NCBI GenBank assembly: GCA_965146665.1
Contig: CBCTHE010000005.1
Location: 140,308 to 204,307 of the forward strand
DNA length: 64,000 nt
Source of the DNA: Ructibacterium sp965146665
GTDB taxonomy: Bacteria; Bacillota; Clostridia; Monoglobales; Monoglobaceae
Direction of reading: 5' to 3'
Below, in pieces: positions 43,168 to 52,563 of this stretch. Both the position numbers and the translations under genes were made by a program. Each line of letters opens with the position of its first letter. Position 1 is the first letter of the stretch. The notes beneath the pieces were generated by a model, which worked only from the letters and a program-made list of their open reading frames with translations, was not told the DNA's origin and searched no databases.

Positions 43168-45684
43168 TCAGTTTACGCCCTCATCCGCGCAGTCAGGCGT
43201 CAGATGCAGGGGGATCCGGCCCAGGGGCTCCAGGCTCTCCGTATCTCTCCAGACAAACATTTTCACTTCATAGGGGGCAATGCTCTCCCCCTCTGCCAAA
43301 TCCAGCTTCAGACCGCAGACAACCTCCTGTACCGCCCCTGGCTGAATTGGCTCCTCCGTCCTGGCGGAATCCGCCGCAACCAGACAGCCGTTTTTGTACA
43401 GGCCCATCAGCACCACCGGCTGAATCGGCGTTTTCTCCGTGTTGGCAAGGGTGGCAACCCCCTGCAGTTCCCCTGGCGCCAGATGATAGATCCGCCGGCG
43501 GTGTTCTCCCAGTTCATCCGCGGTAACCAGATAGGCGCTGCCCTCGCAGAGCCGCTCCTCCTTATAGACCTTGATATAGTCCACATCGGTAACGGCGGTC
43601 TCTCCCTTTGCCATATACAGCTTTATCGTGTGATAGGGCTTGCTGACATCAAAATTTCCGGCGTGCTCTTTAAGCATTGTCTTGATGGGCGCGCCGCTGT
43701 TGCCGTCCTCTGTGATAAGCGCCCCGTCCACACTGTACTGTACCGCGCCTGTGTCAAAATTCACCGTGGCCTTCAGCGTATGCCAGGTATTTTCCGTCAC
43801 CCTTTTCATCAGCTGTGATGCCGTTGTCCCGCTGCCGCCAATGCTCATGGCCGTTTTGAAAAATCCGCTCTTGCTGTTGTTAATCAGGGCAACCTGACCG
43901 TCATCGTTGTCTGAAATTACAAACAAATTTCGGTTATATCCCGGTTCTGCCCCCATTCCGCTATAGCGCACCCGGGTTTCAAAGGTGACCTCGCCGGTAA
44001 AGACGCGGGGTGAATCCGCCGAGATAAACCAGCCGCCGCTCCCATCAGAGGCAAAGGAGGCATAGGGATCTCCCTGCTCCTCCCGAATCGTCCCGTTGGC
44101 CGCCGGGTAATCCGCGTTATCCCGCCGGGACCACACATCCCACGCGGCGTCCCCGTCGCCCGCAAACGCGGTATCAATATAATAGGTGCGTCCGGTTTCC
44201 GGCTCAGGCTCCGGCTGTTTTTGCTCCTCATAAAAGATCTGTATGTTGTCCAGGCCGGTGGTCAGCGCCGCACCGCCGCCGCCGTACATCTTGATGGTAT
44301 CATAGGCATAGCTCGTCTTAAAGGTATCTCCCGCAATGGAGGCGGGCACCGGCGTGTTTTTGCCGTCTCCGCTGACCGTTGCCTTTTCTCCGCCATTGAA
44401 ATAGTAGGCGATATCCCCGGTGGCAAAATCCAGTTCAATTTTCACATGCACCCACTTATTTTCAGTGTCCAGCGGATACAGAAGCACCTGATCCTGCGCG
44501 GATGATACTTTCGGAGAACGGAAATATCCATAGGAGGTGAGGAGCAGGGGAATCTGACCTGTGGCCCCCTTCTGAGAGATGGTAAATAAACTCCGGTTTG
44601 TTTTATGGGTCACCGTGCCGGTGTTTACATCCGCCTCAAAGATCACCTTGCCGGTCATGGGCGCGTCCAGCGTTTTGGTAATCATCCAGCCGTTTCCCGC
44701 AGTCTGCTGAAAAGCCGCATAGGTATTGTCCCCGCTGCCGGAAATGCTGGCCGCGCCCTTGGCAAATCCCGCATTAGAGGCCGGATAGCCAGCGTCGTCC
44801 CGCACGGTCCAGCCGTCCCAGGAACCATCAGGCGCTTCCGCCGTGGGTTCAAAGGCGGTATTGACATAGTATTTCTTCACGGTCTCCTCCGGGTCCGGCT
44901 CAGGTTCCGGCTGTTTTTGATCCTCATAATAGATCTGTATGTTGTCCAGGCCGGTGGTCAGCTCCGCACCGCTGCCGCCGTACATCTTGATGGCATCATA
45001 GGCATAGCTCGTCTTAAAGGTATCTCCCGCAATGGAGGCGGGCACCGGCGTGTTTTTGCCGTCTCCGCTGACCGTTGCCTTTTCTCCGCCATTGAAATAG
45101 TAGGCGATATCCCCGGTGGCAAAATCCAGTTCAATTTTCACATGCACCCACTTATTTTCAGTGTCCAGCGGATACAGAAGCACCTGATCCTGCGCGGATG
45201 ATACTTTCGGAGAACGGAAATATCCATAGGAGGTGAGGAGCAGGGGAATCTGACCTGTGGCCCCCTTCTGAGAGATGGTAAATAAACTCCGGTTTGTTTT
45301 ATGGGTCACCGTGCCGGTGTTTACATCCGCCTCAAAGATCACCTTGCCGGTCATGGGCGCGTCCAGCGTTTTGGTAATCATCCAGCCGTTTCCCGCAGTC
45401 TGCTGAAAAGCCGCATAGGTATTGTCCCCGCTGCCGGAAATGCTGGCCGCGCCCTTGGCAAATCCCGCATTAGAGGCCGGATAGCCAGCGTCGTCCCGCA
45501 CGGTCCAGCCGTCCCAGGAACCATCAGGCGCTTCCGCCGTGGGTTCAAAGGCGGTATTGACATAGTATTTCTTCACAATTTCCGGCCCCTCCGCCGCCGC
45601 TTCCACAGCGCCGAAACAGCTCACGGCCATGGAGACCAGCGCCGCCAGGCTCATGATTCTCTTCATACAAATGATCTTTTTCAT
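43168..45684 (-). CDS. Secreted protein with tandem concanavalin-like repeats (recent internal duplication)
   Basis: The start is the ATG at 45684, behind AAGGAGGGG, opening signal MKKIICMKRIMSLAALVSMA. The 838-residue protein has three ~230-residue sandwich repeats. The first two (each starting VKKYYVNTAFEPTAEAPDGS) are almost identical in protein and DNA. The third (RTYYIDTAFAGDGDAAWDVW) is divergent. They are joined by short Pro/Glu linkers (KQPEPEPDPE). A C-terminal beta-module (APYEVKMFVWRDTES) closes it. The sandwiches resemble LamG/concanavalin folds by strand pattern. Polysaccharide binding with avidity from repeats is inferred. It lies 31 bp after the candidate lyase gene. Confidence 0.78.
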   Translation of the reverse strand: MKKIICMKRIMSLAALVSMAVSCFGAVEAAAEGPEIVKKYYVNTAFEPTAEAPDGSWDGWTVRDDAGYPASNAGFAKGAASISGSGDNTYAAFQQTAGNGWMITKTLDAPMTGKVIFEADVNTGTVTHKTNRSLFTISQKGATGQIPLLLTSYGYFRSPKVSSAQDQVLLYPLDTENKWVHVKIELDFATGDIAYYFNGGEKATVSGDGKNTPVPASIAGDTFKTSYAYDAIKMYGGSGAELTTGLDNIQIYYEDQKQPEPEPDPEETVKKYYVNTAFEPTAEAPDGSWDGWTVRDDAGYPASNAGFAKGAASISGSGDNTYAAFQQTAGNGWMITKTLDAPMTGKVIFEADVNTGTVTHKTNRSLFTISQKGATGQIPLLLTSYGYFRSPKVSSAQDQVLLYPLDTENKWVHVKIELDFATGDIAYYFNGGEKATVSGDGKNTPVPASIAGDTFKTSYAYDTIKMYGGGGAALTTGLDNIQIFYEEQKQPEPEPETGRTYYIDTAFAGDGDAAWDVWSRRDNADYPAANGTIREEQGDPYASFASDGSGGWFISADSPRVFTGEVTFETRVRYSGMGAEPGYNRNLFVISDNDDGQVALINNSKSGFFKTAMSIGGSGTTASQLMKRVTENTWHTLKATVNFDTGAVQYSVDGALITEDGNSGAPIKTMLKEHAGNFDVSKPYHTIKLYMAKGETAVTDVDYIKVYKEERLCEGSAYLVTADELGEHRRRIYHLAPGELQGVATLANTEKTPIQPVVLMGLYKNGCLVAADSARTEEPIQPGAVQEVVCGLKLDLAEGESIAPYEVKMFVWRDTESLEPLGRIPLHLTPDCADEGVN
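44206..44880 (-). repeat. Tandem near-identical repeat, copy B (period 696 bp)
   Basis: This block encodes the second sandwich repeat of the 43168-45684 protein and matches 44902-45576 almost base for base. I noticed only a handful of differences, concentrated near its left end around 44205-44290. Confidence 0.9.
44902..45576 (-). repeat. Tandem near-identical repeat, copy A (period 696 bp)
   Basis: Encodes the first sandwich repeat. The shared landmark GATCTGTATGTTGTCC begins at 44932 here and at 44236 in copy B, a distance of exactly 696 bp (232 codons). Confidence 0.9.
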
Positions 45685-45715
45685 GTAAGACCCCTCCTTA
45701 ATCCTATACGGCTTT

Positions 45716-48700
45716 TCACACACTTGCAGGCACCGCCCTTACGGTGAAGCGCAGAGGCTTTCCGGATGCCTGAATGGGCAAGCGAATACAATCCACTGTT
45801 TTGCTCTTGCCGCCGGGAATCAGCCCCTTTGCGTACTGGGCCGTCACCGACGCATCCCAGGTAATTTCGATTTTATTCCCGTCCACCTCATAGACATACC
45901 GGCCGTTTACGCTGTCATCGGCGGCGGCTCCGTCATACCGGAGATAGACCGGCAGATTTACAAAGGCCTCCTGGACGCCGCCCGCCGTCATGGTCACCGT
46001 GACGGTTGTTGCCTCCTCTCCAATGTCATAAATCCAGGACAGCGTTCCCTGCGGATTTGCTATTTCAGACTTGATTTCAAATTTTTTCTCTGGCTCCAGC
46101 CAGGTCAGGGACGGGTGCTCGTTTCCGGTATAGAACAGGCTGCCGTCTGACTTGGTGCCGAACACGCAGGAATGGGTGATATCCTCCGCCGTCTTCACCG
46201 TTCCGCCGCTGGCGTTTCGCATGGAGCAAATGCTGTTGCCGGTGCCCTCGCTCCAGAATACGGTGGGACCGCCTCCGAACTTGCCTTTCAAATTCACCGT
46301 AGAGCCAGCCACATCATACAGCACCGCGCCATACAACGGTCCGCGCTTAAAGGCCACCATGCCGGGCAGTTCCCAAGTCCCGCGCTCCGTGTCTGTGGGA
46401 ATCTGGCCGGGCTCCACCTGGATCTCCTTGGAAAATCCCTTTTCCAGCGCCGCCGTCCACACGCCCCGGTCCTTGACGCTGGCGGTCAGGGAACCGCCCT
46501 TCTGAATCAGCTCGCCCAGGGTATCCAGCTGCCACTCCCTGGTATTGGCCAGGAACGGCGCAGACCCGGAGGCCTTCATATCCGGGGTCCGGACGTTGAG
46601 CTGATACCGCCGCAGGGCCAGCGGGAATTCAGACCGCACAATATAGTCGCCCGGATAGTTCTGGGCGGAGATACTGGCGTCCACACGGCAGTTAAAAGCG
46701 GTAGGCGCGTAGAGCCGGTCATCCGGCTGCCGGAGCCAGAAGAACTGCTTGAATTCCAGATTCTTCTCAATCGCGTCGTGCATCTTTTGGACCAGTTCCG
46801 GTTTGGCGCTTTGCAGTTCCTGATACAGGTTATAGGCCGCGCCGATATGGTACGCGTTTAAGCTGTCATAGTTGCCGTCCGGCCCGAATTCCTCCAGGTA
46901 ATAGCCCGCCGGATGCTGACCGAACTTATTGCTGACGCCGTGTGTGTTCTCCACATAGGCGTTCATCTGCCGCTCAAAATAACCCAGAATCCGGTCCTCA
47001 CCAGTGGCAAGATAGGCGTTGAGGTGGCCCAGCATCATAAAGGACCACTGGTTGGACTGGTAACCCTTAAAGTCCGCCAGCTTATCCGCAACGCACATGA
47101 CAGCCTGTTTCCACAGCTCCCGGGTCTCCTCATCCACATAGTCCTTCAGCATATAATACTGCTCTGCCACCAGAACGTTATAGGAAAAGATGATGCCGGT
47201 AATGGGATAGCTGGTCTCCTTTAAGGTCTGCGTGCGCAGCAGGTCATCCCCCTGCATCCACACCAGCTCTGACAGAGACTGAATCACCGCCCGGCGGATC
47301 AGCGCCTCATTCATATAGGCCGGATTCAGCAGTCCCGGCGTCACCACCGCCGCAGCCGGGGTGGTACTGCTCCGGTTGTTGTCCGGCATAATGACCTGGC
47401 CGAACCGGGGATTGTCCGGATCCAATACCTGCAGTTCAAGCAGGCTGTCCATGCAGGAGAGAATCCCATAGGATCCGTACAAAAGCATTTCCTTCTCCGG
47501 AAGCAGAATGTCTGCCGGCAGGGATTTGGGGTATTCCAGTTTCACGTCCACACCCTGTTGATACAGTTCCAGCATCTTTTTCCGGATTCTGCCCTGCAGG
47601 GGACCGGCCAGAACCATGCCTTCACTTTCCACAGTGCCGCCGCGGAGCGCCTCGGCGGCCGCGCGGCTGGGGCAGAGCAGGCCCGGCACACCGTCAATGG
47701 CAATGGCGCCCGCCTCGCCTTTGATCTCCAGGCTCCAAACCGTGTTCTCCTTCACCTGGTCCACAGTCAGCAGATTCCGGCTGCCGCTCTTTTGGGGCCG
47801 GGCCAAAGCGTTCCCCTTCTCATCAAAGAGCTCCGCATCCGCCTTGCCATAGCATTCCAATGCAAAAAATCCGGTGGGCAGGGCGTTGTTGTGCGCCAGC
47901 TCCTCGGGCAGGGGTGTGGTCTGGGCTGTATAGATATAGGCCTTTTTCGGTGTGGTCTCCGTGATCCCCAGGGCCATCTCGCCCCGCACGCCCCAGATGT
48001 CCGTTTTGGGCAAGCCGATCTCCAGCACATCACCCTCCCGTCCGCCGCTGAAGGAAACCCGATAGATCCCCTCGGGGCCGTCCGGAATGGTAAGCACCGT
48101 CTCCGCCGCCGTCTCCGTCTGGTCCGTGAACTCATAAAAAGCTGCCAGATTTCCGTTTGGATCAAAGACCCTGGCCAGCGAAACCGGCAGAAACGGCTCC
48201 GGCTTGGCCGGCGTTTTTGCCGTTCGTTTGAGATAGATCCGCTTGGGGCCGGGCGCGCCGTATTTGGCCAGCATGCCAAAGCCGCGCACCTGACCGCCCT
48301 GTTCTTTTGTCACCGCCTTTTGATAAACCGGGAACTCCCTGGCGGTTTCGGTCTGTCCCTCAATCTCCACGGTGATATCACTGGAATCCACCCGGGGGAC
48401 TTCCTCTCCGGGCTCCGCCGTCCCCTCGGACACCGGCACAAATTTCACTGCGTCCGCCACAGTATAGCCCGCGTCCGAAGCCATGAGCTTCACGCTGTTT
48501 CCCGTCCCGGCGGCCAGAGGATAGGTCCCCACATAGACCCATTTGCCTCCGTTCTCCCGCTGGTTCACACTTTTGGAATAATCGGTTCCCTCCGCATGGG
48601 TGATCTCCAGCGGCGCGCCGGCGGGACGGTTTCCGCCGCTGATCCAGCGCATGTAAATCTGATACTGTCCCGGCTCGGCAATCTCCGGCGTCCACATGGC

Positions 48701-48943
48701 CCACTTGTCCGGATTTGCCTCCGGGTCGTCATCCTGGGCATAATTTTTGCCATAGAACCCGAGCACATAAACGCTCTCTTTCCATGCCGCGTCGGCGGTA
48801 AAGCCTTTGTCCGTGTTGTCCACAACGATTTCCTCAGAGGCCGCAAAAGCCCTTCCGCCCCCTGCCAGCGGCAGGGCAAATGCCGCCGCAAAGAGCGCCA
48901 GCAGCCTTCCGGCCGCCCGCAGCCTGCTGTACAGATTTGGCAT
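45716..48943 (-). CDS. Large secreted candidate polysaccharide lyase, uncharacterised family (paralogue 1)
   Basis: 1075 residues with a signal peptide (MPNLYSRLRAAGRLLALFAA). Order: golvesin-C-like module (~33-175, IVVDNTDKGFTADAAW, RWISGGNRPAG), beta-rich part (~190-400), an alpha-helical part (~530-760), then a C-terminal beta-domain (~800-1075). The helical part has blocks kept in the paralogue at 57415-60570: ELVWMQGDDLL, GYQSNQWSFMMLG, KFGQHPAGYYLEE, GPDGNYDSLNAYH. An alpha/alpha-toroid followed by beta-sandwiches is the plan of several lyase families. The conserved Gln/His/Asn/Tyr residues could form the active site. I do not recognise a named PL or GH family. It follows the binding-protein gene, in the place the SLH lyase holds in operon 1. 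Confidence 0.7.
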   Translation of the reverse strand: MPNLYSRLRAAGRLLALFAAAFALPLAGGGRAFAASEEIVVDNTDKGFTADAAWKESVYVLGFYGKNYAQDDDPEANPDKWAMWTPEIAEPGQYQIYMRWISGGNRPAGAPLEITHAEGTDYSKSVNQRENGGKWVYVGTYPLAAGTGNSVKLMASDAGYTVADAVKFVPVSEGTAEPGEEVPRVDSSDITVEIEGQTETAREFPVYQKAVTKEQGGQVRGFGMLAKYGAPGPKRIYLKRTAKTPAKPEPFLPVSLARVFDPNGNLAAFYEFTDQTETAAETVLTIPDGPEGIYRVSFSGGREGDVLEIGLPKTDIWGVRGEMALGITETTPKKAYIYTAQTTPLPEELAHNNALPTGFFALECYGKADAELFDEKGNALARPQKSGSRNLLTVDQVKENTVWSLEIKGEAGAIAIDGVPGLLCPSRAAAEALRGGTVESEGMVLAGPLQGRIRKKMLELYQQGVDVKLEYPKSLPADILLPEKEMLLYGSYGILSCMDSLLELQVLDPDNPRFGQVIMPDNNRSSTTPAAAVVTPGLLNPAYMNEALIRRAVIQSLSELVWMQGDDLLRTQTLKETSYPITGIIFSYNVLVAEQYYMLKDYVDEETRELWKQAVMCVADKLADFKGYQSNQWSFMMLGHLNAYLATGEDRILGYFERQMNAYVENTHGVSNKFGQHPAGYYLEEFGPDGNYDSLNAYHIGAAYNLYQELQSAKPELVQKMHDAIEKNLEFKQFFWLRQPDDRLYAPTAFNCRVDASISAQNYPGDYIVRSEFPLALRRYQLNVRTPDMKASGSAPFLANTREWQLDTLGELIQKGGSLTASVKDRGVWTAALEKGFSKEIQVEPGQIPTDTERGTWELPGMVAFKRGPLYGAVLYDVAGSTVNLKGKFGGGPTVFWSEGTGNSICSMRNASGGTVKTAEDITHSCVFGTKSDGSLFYTGNEHPSLTWLEPEKKFEIKSEIANPQGTLSWIYDIGEEATTVTVTMTAGGVQEAFVNLPVYLRYDGAAADDSVNGRYVYEVDGNKIEITWDASVTAQYAKGLIPGGKSKTVDCIRLPIQASGKPLRFTVRAVPASV

Positions 48944-49014
48944 CACATGTCCCCCTTCCGAAAAAAACAGATTTGCCGGCGGCCGCCCGGGATGCGGGCG
49001 GCCGCCGTCTCAAC

Positions 49015-50547
49015 TCAGTCGGCAATGGATTGAATGTACGCATTCATTTCCTTGATATAGTCCTCGCCGCCGGCCTGATACCAGTCCGCCAGCACCTTGT
49101 CATAGGCGTCCACCGGCTCCTCGCCCATGACGATCTTTGTGACCGTCGTGCTCATTTTCTTTTTTGCGTCAATGAAGGATCCCCGGCTGGCCGCGTCCGG
49201 CACAAAGCCTCTGTCCTCCGAAATGGTAACCGTCTCAATGGCGCTGCCCAGCCACTTTGAGGCAGTGGCCAGCCATTCCTCATCCATGGTGAGCTGATTG
49301 GCCCACAGGTCGATATTCTCTTTTCTCCGCATCATGCCCTTATGGGTATTGCGGTCAAACAGCTCTGTGGGTGTCATTTTGCCGTTCTCCACCGTATAGT
49401 GCACACCCTCTACGCCATAAACGTTCAGCGGCCACCCCTCCTCTGAGAGAAGGGCGTCGAAAAAGTCCACGATCTTCTGGGGGTTCTTGGCGGTCTTGGT
49501 GATACACCACATGCCGTACAGGGTGGAGTTTGCCACATTGTTGACCACCTTGCCGGAGGCGTCCTTGATCCCTACAATATAGCCGATCTTCGCCTCCGGA
49601 TGGGTGCCCTCAATCTTCTTTGCCATGGCCGGGATATGGCCCGGGAAGTAACTCAAAACCCCTGTGATCCCCTGCATGAAACGCTCTTCCGCCTGGGTCC
49701 GTTTCAGGAGCGGCGAGTTGGGATCTACCAGTCCCTCTTTGAAAATATCCTGAGAATACTGAAGCGAACGCTTATACAGATCATCCGTTTTGCTGTAGGT
49801 TTTGTCCATATAGGGATAGCTCTCGTCCGTCTGCTTCAGCCAGCCGAAGGTGCCATAGGGGCAGGGGACAGCCAGCCCCATGGTACCGTCGCCCGCGCCG
49901 TAGCGGCCCAGCCCGTAGGTATCGTTCTGTCCGTTTCCATCCGGATCATTGAACGTAAACCGCCGAATGATCTCTGTAAATTCATCCAGGCTCACAATGC
50001 CGTCCTCCGGCAGGGTGAGCCCCACCTTCTCCAGCCAGTCCAGCCGAACCGCATAGCCGTCGTTGCGGACCACGCTGGTCACTGGGATGGAATACTGCTG
50101 GCCGTCAATGGTGAGCGAGTCCCAGCTCTCGTCATAGGTGTACCGCTGGATATTCTCCGCATTTTTCAAATACTCGGTCACCGGGATGATGACGCCGTTT
50201 TTCACACCGTCCAGATAGGACTTGTCGCGGATATCCATAAAGCGAATCACATCGGGATAGTCGCCGCCGGCCATAATCAGCTGAAGCCGCTCGGAGGAAT
50301 TGCTCTGGGGCGGCACCTCTGCATTGATTCGCAGGCCATACCGCTTTTCAATCTCGTCATACCAGGGCTGGTCCGCCTCTGCATCCAGGGGCTGCGCGCT
50401 GGCATAGAACAGGCTGATCTCCTCCACACCGTCCGCGGGCGCGGCCTTCTTTCCAGCCTTCTGCTCCGGTCCGCAGCCCGCCATGAGCAGAGCCATGGCG
50501 GAAACCATACAAACCGCCGTCAATTTTCTCACTCTCTTACGCATCAT
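49015..50547 (-). CDS. ABC sugar importer, LplA/YtcQ-like solute-binding lipoprotein (operon 2)
   Basis: The start is the ATG at 50547, 6 nt after GAGGTG. The 510-residue precursor has a lipobox (MALLMAGC), an extracellular binding fold (YGLRINAEVPPQSNSSERLQ, GGDYPDVIRFMDI, VRLDWLEKVGLTLPEDG) and the typical end KVLADWYQAGGEDYIKEMN. It delivers oligosaccharides to the two permeases upstream. A second importer with the same layout as 20316-23744 suggests a different ligand for each operon. Confidence 0.9.
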   Translation of the reverse strand: MMRKRVRKLTAVCMVSAMALLMAGCGPEQKAGKKAAPADGVEEISLFYASAQPLDAEADQPWYDEIEKRYGLRINAEVPPQSNSSERLQLIMAGGDYPDVIRFMDIRDKSYLDGVKNGVIIPVTEYLKNAENIQRYTYDESWDSLTIDGQQYSIPVTSVVRNDGYAVRLDWLEKVGLTLPEDGIVSLDEFTEIIRRFTFNDPDGNGQNDTYGLGRYGAGDGTMGLAVPCPYGTFGWLKQTDESYPYMDKTYSKTDDLYKRSLQYSQDIFKEGLVDPNSPLLKRTQAEERFMQGITGVLSYFPGHIPAMAKKIEGTHPEAKIGYIVGIKDASGKVVNNVANSTLYGMWCITKTAKNPQKIVDFFDALLSEEGWPLNVYGVEGVHYTVENGKMTPTELFDRNTHKGMMRRKENIDLWANQLTMDEEWLATASKWLGSAIETVTISEDRGFVPDAASRGSFIDAKKKMSTTVTKIVMGEEPVDAYDKVLADWYQAGGEDYIKEMNAYIQSIAD

Positions 50548-50573
50548 ACAAAACACCTCTTCCTAATAAATTT

Positions 50574-51449
50574 TTATCCCTTCACAGCCCCTACCATAAC
50601 GCCCTGCGTAAAGTACTTCTGCAGGAACGGGTAGACGCACATAATCGGCACGATTGCCACAATCAAGGTCGCGTATTTCAGCGATTCCGACGTGGTTTTG
50701 CCCAGTTCCGCCAGATTTCCGCCTGTCTGCAGCATCTGGGTATTGGAAGACATCACGATCTCCCGCAGTACCAGCTGCAGGGTCCAGCGGTCTGTGGCCC
50801 GAATGTACATGATGGCCTCAAAGAAGCTGTTCCAGTAGCCCACCGCCACGAACAGCGCCAGCGTGGCCATAATCGGCTTGGAAAGCGGCAGGACAATCTG
50901 ATACAGGACCTTCCACTCTCCGGCGCCGTCCAGCTTGGCCGCCTCCAGCAGGGAAACGGGCAGACTCTGAAAAAAATTGATCAGCAAAATGATATTAAAG
51001 GCTGAAAGCAGCCGCGGAAAGATCAGCGCCCAGCGGGTATCCAGCAGATGCAGACTGCGGATCAAATAAAAGTTTGGAATCAGTCCGCCGTTGAACAGCA
51101 TGGTGAATATAATCAGGCTCATGAATATCTTTTTGCCGCGGAACCCACTTCTGGAAAGCGGATAGGCCACCAGGGTCAGGAGCACCAGATCCAGAAGCGT
51201 CCCCACCAGGGTGATGAATATGGTGTTGCCGTAGCCGCTGAGCACAAGCGGATTCCGGAAAACCTCCTTCACCGCGTCCAGGGTGAAGTTCTTTGGAAAT
51301 ATCATCATGGGATTTTCTAAATATCCGCTGTAGTCGCTCATGGCAATGGCCAGAACATTTAAAAACGGATAGATCATTACAATGCTGACCAACGCCAGCA
51401 AGACATAAACCACAAGATCAAACACGCGGTCGCTCGCGGTTTTCTTCAT
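50574..51449 (-). CDS. ABC sugar importer permease, LplC/YtcP type (operon 2)
   Basis: 291 residues, six membrane helices (first LVVYVLLALVSIVMIYPFLNVL), EAA motif EAAKLDGAGEWKVLYQIVLP and the family tail YFTQGVMVGAVKG. It is the channel partner of the 51479-52450 permease, 26-30 bp from both neighbours. Confidence 0.92.
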   Translation of the reverse strand: MKKTASDRVFDLVVYVLLALVSIVMIYPFLNVLAIAMSDYSGYLENPMMIFPKNFTLDAVKEVFRNPLVLSGYGNTIFITLVGTLLDLVLLTLVAYPLSRSGFRGKKIFMSLIIFTMLFNGGLIPNFYLIRSLHLLDTRWALIFPRLLSAFNIILLINFFQSLPVSLLEAAKLDGAGEWKVLYQIVLPLSKPIMATLALFVAVGYWNSFFEAIMYIRATDRWTLQLVLREIVMSSNTQMLQTGGNLAELGKTTSESLKYATLIVAIVPIMCVYPFLQKYFTQGVMVGAVKG

Positions 51450-51478
51450 GAAAAATCACTCCTTTCTGCAATGGCCGT

Positions 51479-52450
51479 TTACCACAGTCCGCCGCCGCCA
51501 AACTTTTTGGCGAGCTTATTGGCTGACAGAATAAACACCAGGCCCACAACGGACTGGAAAAGCCCCACCGCAGTGGCAAACCCATACCGCCCGTCGATCA
51601 TACCGATTCGGTAAGTAAAGGTCTCAAACACATCCGCCACATCATAAACCGTGGCGTTATACAGCAGGAAAATCTGCTCAAATCCATTTTTCAGCACAGA
51701 GCCCAGACGCATAATCAGCATAACCACAACCGTGCTCATGATACTGGGCAGCGTGATATAGATGATCCGCTGAAGCCGGTTGGCCCCGTCAATGGTGGCG
51801 GCCTCATACATATCGCTGGACACGCCGCTGATGGCCGCCAGATAGATGATGGTGCCCCAGCCGATCTCCTTCCAGATATCACTGATGACAATGATACTGC
51901 GGAAGTACTGCGGCTTCTGCAAAAACGCGATGGGTTCGGCCCCAAACTTGGACAGGGCGGCGTTGATCACACCGTCCGGCACAGAGGTAAAATTGATGAC
52001 CATTCCCGCAATCACCACCCAGGAAATGAAGTGGGGCAGATATACCACCGTCTGTACCACCCGTTTCACCCGCTGCCGTCTGACCTCATTGAGGACCAGG
52101 GCCAGCAGAATCGGCGCCGGGAAGCCCCAAAGAATACGGTACAGACTGATAAGAATTGAGTTTTTCAGCACATTATAAAAATCCGGAAAGCTGAACAGAT
52201 AAGTGAAATTGTCCCAGCCCACCCAGGGACTGTCCCAGATTCCCTTGACCACATCCAGATCTTTGAATGCGATCAGAACGCCGTACATGGGAAAATATTT
52301 AAATAGGATGATAACCGAAAGCCCTATGGCCAGCATCACATAGAGAATGGCGTTCTTTCGGGCATATTTCAAAAACGGCTCCCGTTTTTCCGCCACCCTC
52401 CTCTCCTGCCTTTTTATGACGCGGCCAGCTGCCGCCGCCTGTGTACGCAT
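51479..52450 (-). CDS. ABC sugar importer permease, LplB/YteP type (operon 2, first gene)
   Basis: 323 residues with a basic N-terminus, first helix AILYVMLAIGLSVIILFKYF, and EAA motif EAATIDGANRLQRIIYITLP. GGGAGGA precedes the ATG by 7 nt. A good promoter lies about 35 bp upstream of the gene. As in operon 1, no ATPase gene is linked. Confidence 0.92.
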   Translation of the reverse strand: MRTQAAAAGRVIKRQERRVAEKREPFLKYARKNAILYVMLAIGLSVIILFKYFPMYGVLIAFKDLDVVKGIWDSPWVGWDNFTYLFSFPDFYNVLKNSILISLYRILWGFPAPILLALVLNEVRRQRVKRVVQTVVYLPHFISWVVIAGMVINFTSVPDGVINAALSKFGAEPIAFLQKPQYFRSIIVISDIWKEIGWGTIIYLAAISGVSSDMYEAATIDGANRLQRIIYITLPSIMSTVVVMLIMRLGSVLKNGFEQIFLLYNATVYDVADVFETFTYRIGMIDGRYGFATAVGLFQSVVGLVFILSANKLAKKFGGGGLW

Positions 52451-52482
52451 GCTGCTTCCTCCCTTTCCTTTTGTCTGCTTTC

Positions 52483-52511
52483 AGTATAAAAGAAAAGGCG
52501 GAAAGGTACAA
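52483..52511 (-). promoter_or_regulatory. Sigma-A promoter of lyase operon 2
   Basis: Minus strand TTGTAC (52511-52506), 17-bp spacer, TATACT (52488-52483), between the histidine kinase stop and the permease start. The block shared by the two AraC-linked promoters is not seen here, which fits separate control by the YesM/YesN pair. Confidence 0.65.
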
Positions 52512-52563
52512 TCCCAGCAAAGCGACCTATGCAGTATCATTTTTTGCGATTTCGAATCAGCTT

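Noticed and set aside
44206..45576. Two separate overlapping plus-strand genes of similar sequence
   Set aside because: They are antisense images of the tandem 696-bp repeat in the minus gene.
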